Positions 6,506-7,025 of a stretch of 7,025 nt of DNA are shown one piece after another. The number at the start of each line of letters is the position of its first letter. Position 1 is the first letter of the stretch. A model generated the notes under the pieces. It made no database searches. It saw only the letters and a program-made list of their open reading frames with translations, and was not told the origin of the DNA. This stretch comes from Thermoplasmatota archaeon (GTDB taxonomy: Archaea > Thermoplasmatota > E2 > JACPAO01 > JAHFTW01), in the NCBI GenBank assembly GCA_028289805.1, contig JANQNI010000043.1, forward strand, positions 1 through 7,025, in the 5' to 3' direction. The position numbers and the translations under genes are program-made.

Positions 6506-6510
6506 AGGAG
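6506..6510 (+). promoter_or_regulatory. Shine-Dalgarno-like site for the leader reading frame upstream of rpe
   Basis: AGGAG ends 8 bases before the ATG at 6519. The true rpe start at 6590 has the same AGGAG-8-ATG arrangement (6577-6581), so the spacing was copied along with the start codon or has been kept. Confidence 0.4.
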
Positions 6511-6516
6511 TCCATC

Positions 6517-6543
6517 TCATGCTGAAGGTCGCCCCCCTCATCC
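6517..6543 (+). repeat. rpe': Upstream copy of the rpe start (direct repeat, copy 1)
   Basis: Bases 6517-6543 match 6588-6614 at an offset of 71 bases. The first 16 bases are identical (TCATGCTGAAGGTCGC) and the whole 27-base block has three mismatches. The copy therefore carries the first eight or so codons of rpe, reading MLKVAPLI where the real gene reads MLKVAPSI. Similarity fades after 6543. It looks like a partial duplication of the gene start. Confidence 0.8.
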
Positions 6544-6596
6544 GCGGCGGTCCGCAAGCGTCCCCCAACGGAGAGAAGGAGCGACCTTCATGCTGA
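6519..6596 (+). CDS. Possible 25-residue leader peptide overlapping the rpe start
   Basis: The duplicated ATG opens a frame of 25 codons that begins MLKVAPLIRGG and stops at TGA 6594-6596, seven bases into rpe (ATG 6590) in another frame. It has an AGGAG 8 bases upstream. A ribosome finishing this frame would stop on top of the rpe start and would unwind the hairpin at 6578-6606, so coupling or attenuation is possible. It may equally be a chance by-product of the duplication. Its translation is not shown by codon bias or by any recognised family. Confidence 0.3.
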   Translation: MLKVAPLIRGGPQASPNGEKERPSC

Positions 6597-6606
6597 AGGT
6601 CGCTCC
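6578..6606 (+). promoter_or_regulatory. Perfect 12-bp hairpin enclosing the rpe start codon
   Basis: GGAGCGACCTTC (6578-6589) is the exact reverse complement of GAAGGTCGCTCC (6595-6606), with the 5-base loop ATGCT (6590-6594) holding the rpe ATG. The left arm includes the GGAG of the rpe Shine-Dalgarno site, so folding would hide both initiation signals. It lacks the T-rich tail of an archaeal terminator. A translation-control element is the natural reading; an artefact of inverted copying is the alternative. Confidence 0.6.
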
Positions 6607-6614
6607 CTCCATCC
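6588..6614 (+). repeat. rpe: rpe start (direct repeat, copy 2, in the real gene)
   Basis: This is the partner of 6517-6543, lying 71 bases downstream. It is in frame with the intact rpe coding sequence, so it is the functional or parental copy. Confidence 0.8.
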
Positions 6615-7025
6615 TCTCCGCCGACTTCGGCAACCTCGCCGCCGACGTGCGCAAGGTCGAGGAGGCCGGCGCCGACTGGATCCACGTCGACGTCATGGAC
6701 GGCCGCTTCGTGCCCAACCTCACCATCGGCCCCATGATCGCCAAGGCCGTGCGCCGCAACACGGACCTGCACATGGACTGCCACCTCATGATCGTGGAGC
6801 CGGAGCGGTACATTGGGGACTTCGCGGCGGCGGGCGCCGACAGCATCACCGTCCACGCCGAGGCGACGCCCCACCTGCACCGGGTCATCCAGCAAATCCA
6901 CGACGCCGGATGCAAGGCGGGCGTCGCCCTGAACCCCGGCACCCCCGAGTCGGCCATCCAGTACGTCCTCGACGACCTGGACCTGGTGCTGTGCATGACC
7001 GTCAACCCCGGCTTCGGCGGCCAGT
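6590..7025 (+). CDS. rpe: Ribulose-phosphate 3-epimerase, 3'-truncated by window edge
   Basis: This enzyme interconverts D-ribulose 5-phosphate and D-xylulose 5-phosphate in the pentose phosphate pathway, in the cytoplasm, using a metal ion on a TIM barrel. The 145 visible residues contain the family signatures: APSILSADFGNL (5-16), the metal and catalytic motif HVDVMDGRFVPN (32-43, His32 and Asp34), the second metal His in DCHLM (His65), and MTVNPGFGGQ (136-145) at the edge. Families of this type run to about 220 residues, so roughly the last third, including the second catalytic Asp, is outside the window. The ATG at 6590 is supported by the MLKVAPSIL start typical of the family and by GGAG 8 bases upstream. 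No TATA-like promoter is seen in 6435-6589, so it may be transcribed from further upstream. It is a housekeeping gene, unlikely to be functionally tied to the 7-TM cluster. Confidence 0.95.
   Translation, partial: MLKVAPSILSADFGNLAADVRKVEEAGADWIHVDVMDGRFVPNLTIGPMIAKAVRRNTDLHMDCHLMIVEPERYIGDFAAAGADSITVHAEATPHLHRVIQQIHDAGCKAGVALNPGTPESAIQYVLDDLDLVLCMTVNPGFGGQ

Overview
The window looks like a stretch of a GC-rich archaeal chromosome. Two TATA-like promoters stand out from the GC-rich background (TAAATATC near 912 and ATTTAT near 3249). They lie about 30 bases upstream of start codons, the spacing expected for leaderless or nearly leaderless archaeal transcripts. The gene content also fits an archaeon: LVIVD-repeat propeller, multi-PAS cytoplasmic histidine kinase, small winged-helix protein, single-domain KaiC-like ATPase and 7-TM proteins of no family I recognise. 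A GC-rich Thermoplasmatota or other euryarchaeal lineage is my guess, but the sequence alone does not settle it.

Layout, with every gene on the + strand: (1) 1-867, the 3' part of an LVIVD-repeat beta-propeller gene; (2) 943-3234, a soluble sensor histidine kinase with about four PAS domains, preceded by its own promoter; (3) 3278-6434, a compact cluster with its own promoter at 3241-3253, made of a small V4R-like protein, a winged-helix protein, a KaiC-like RecA-fold ATPase and a 7-TM protein, followed after 59 bases by a second, paralogous 7-TM protein; (4) 6435-7025, a short intergenic segment and the 5' part of ribulose-phosphate 3-epimerase (rpe). The rpe start region carries an unusual partial duplication and a perfect hairpin over the start codon.

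The 3278-5589 genes overlap by 8, 4 and 1 bases, so they are almost certainly co-transcribed and translationally coupled. Their combination (possible ligand-binding domain, DNA-binding domain, KaiC-type ATPase, receptor-like 7-TM proteins) next to a PAS kinase suggests a signalling module that passes a membrane or cytoplasmic cue to an ATPase and to transcription. That function is inferred. The sequence shows only the domains, the topology pattern and the gene order. No response regulator, mobile element, tRNA, rRNA or CRISPR array is visible. The long antisense and off-frame reading frames are shadows of GC-rich coding sequence.
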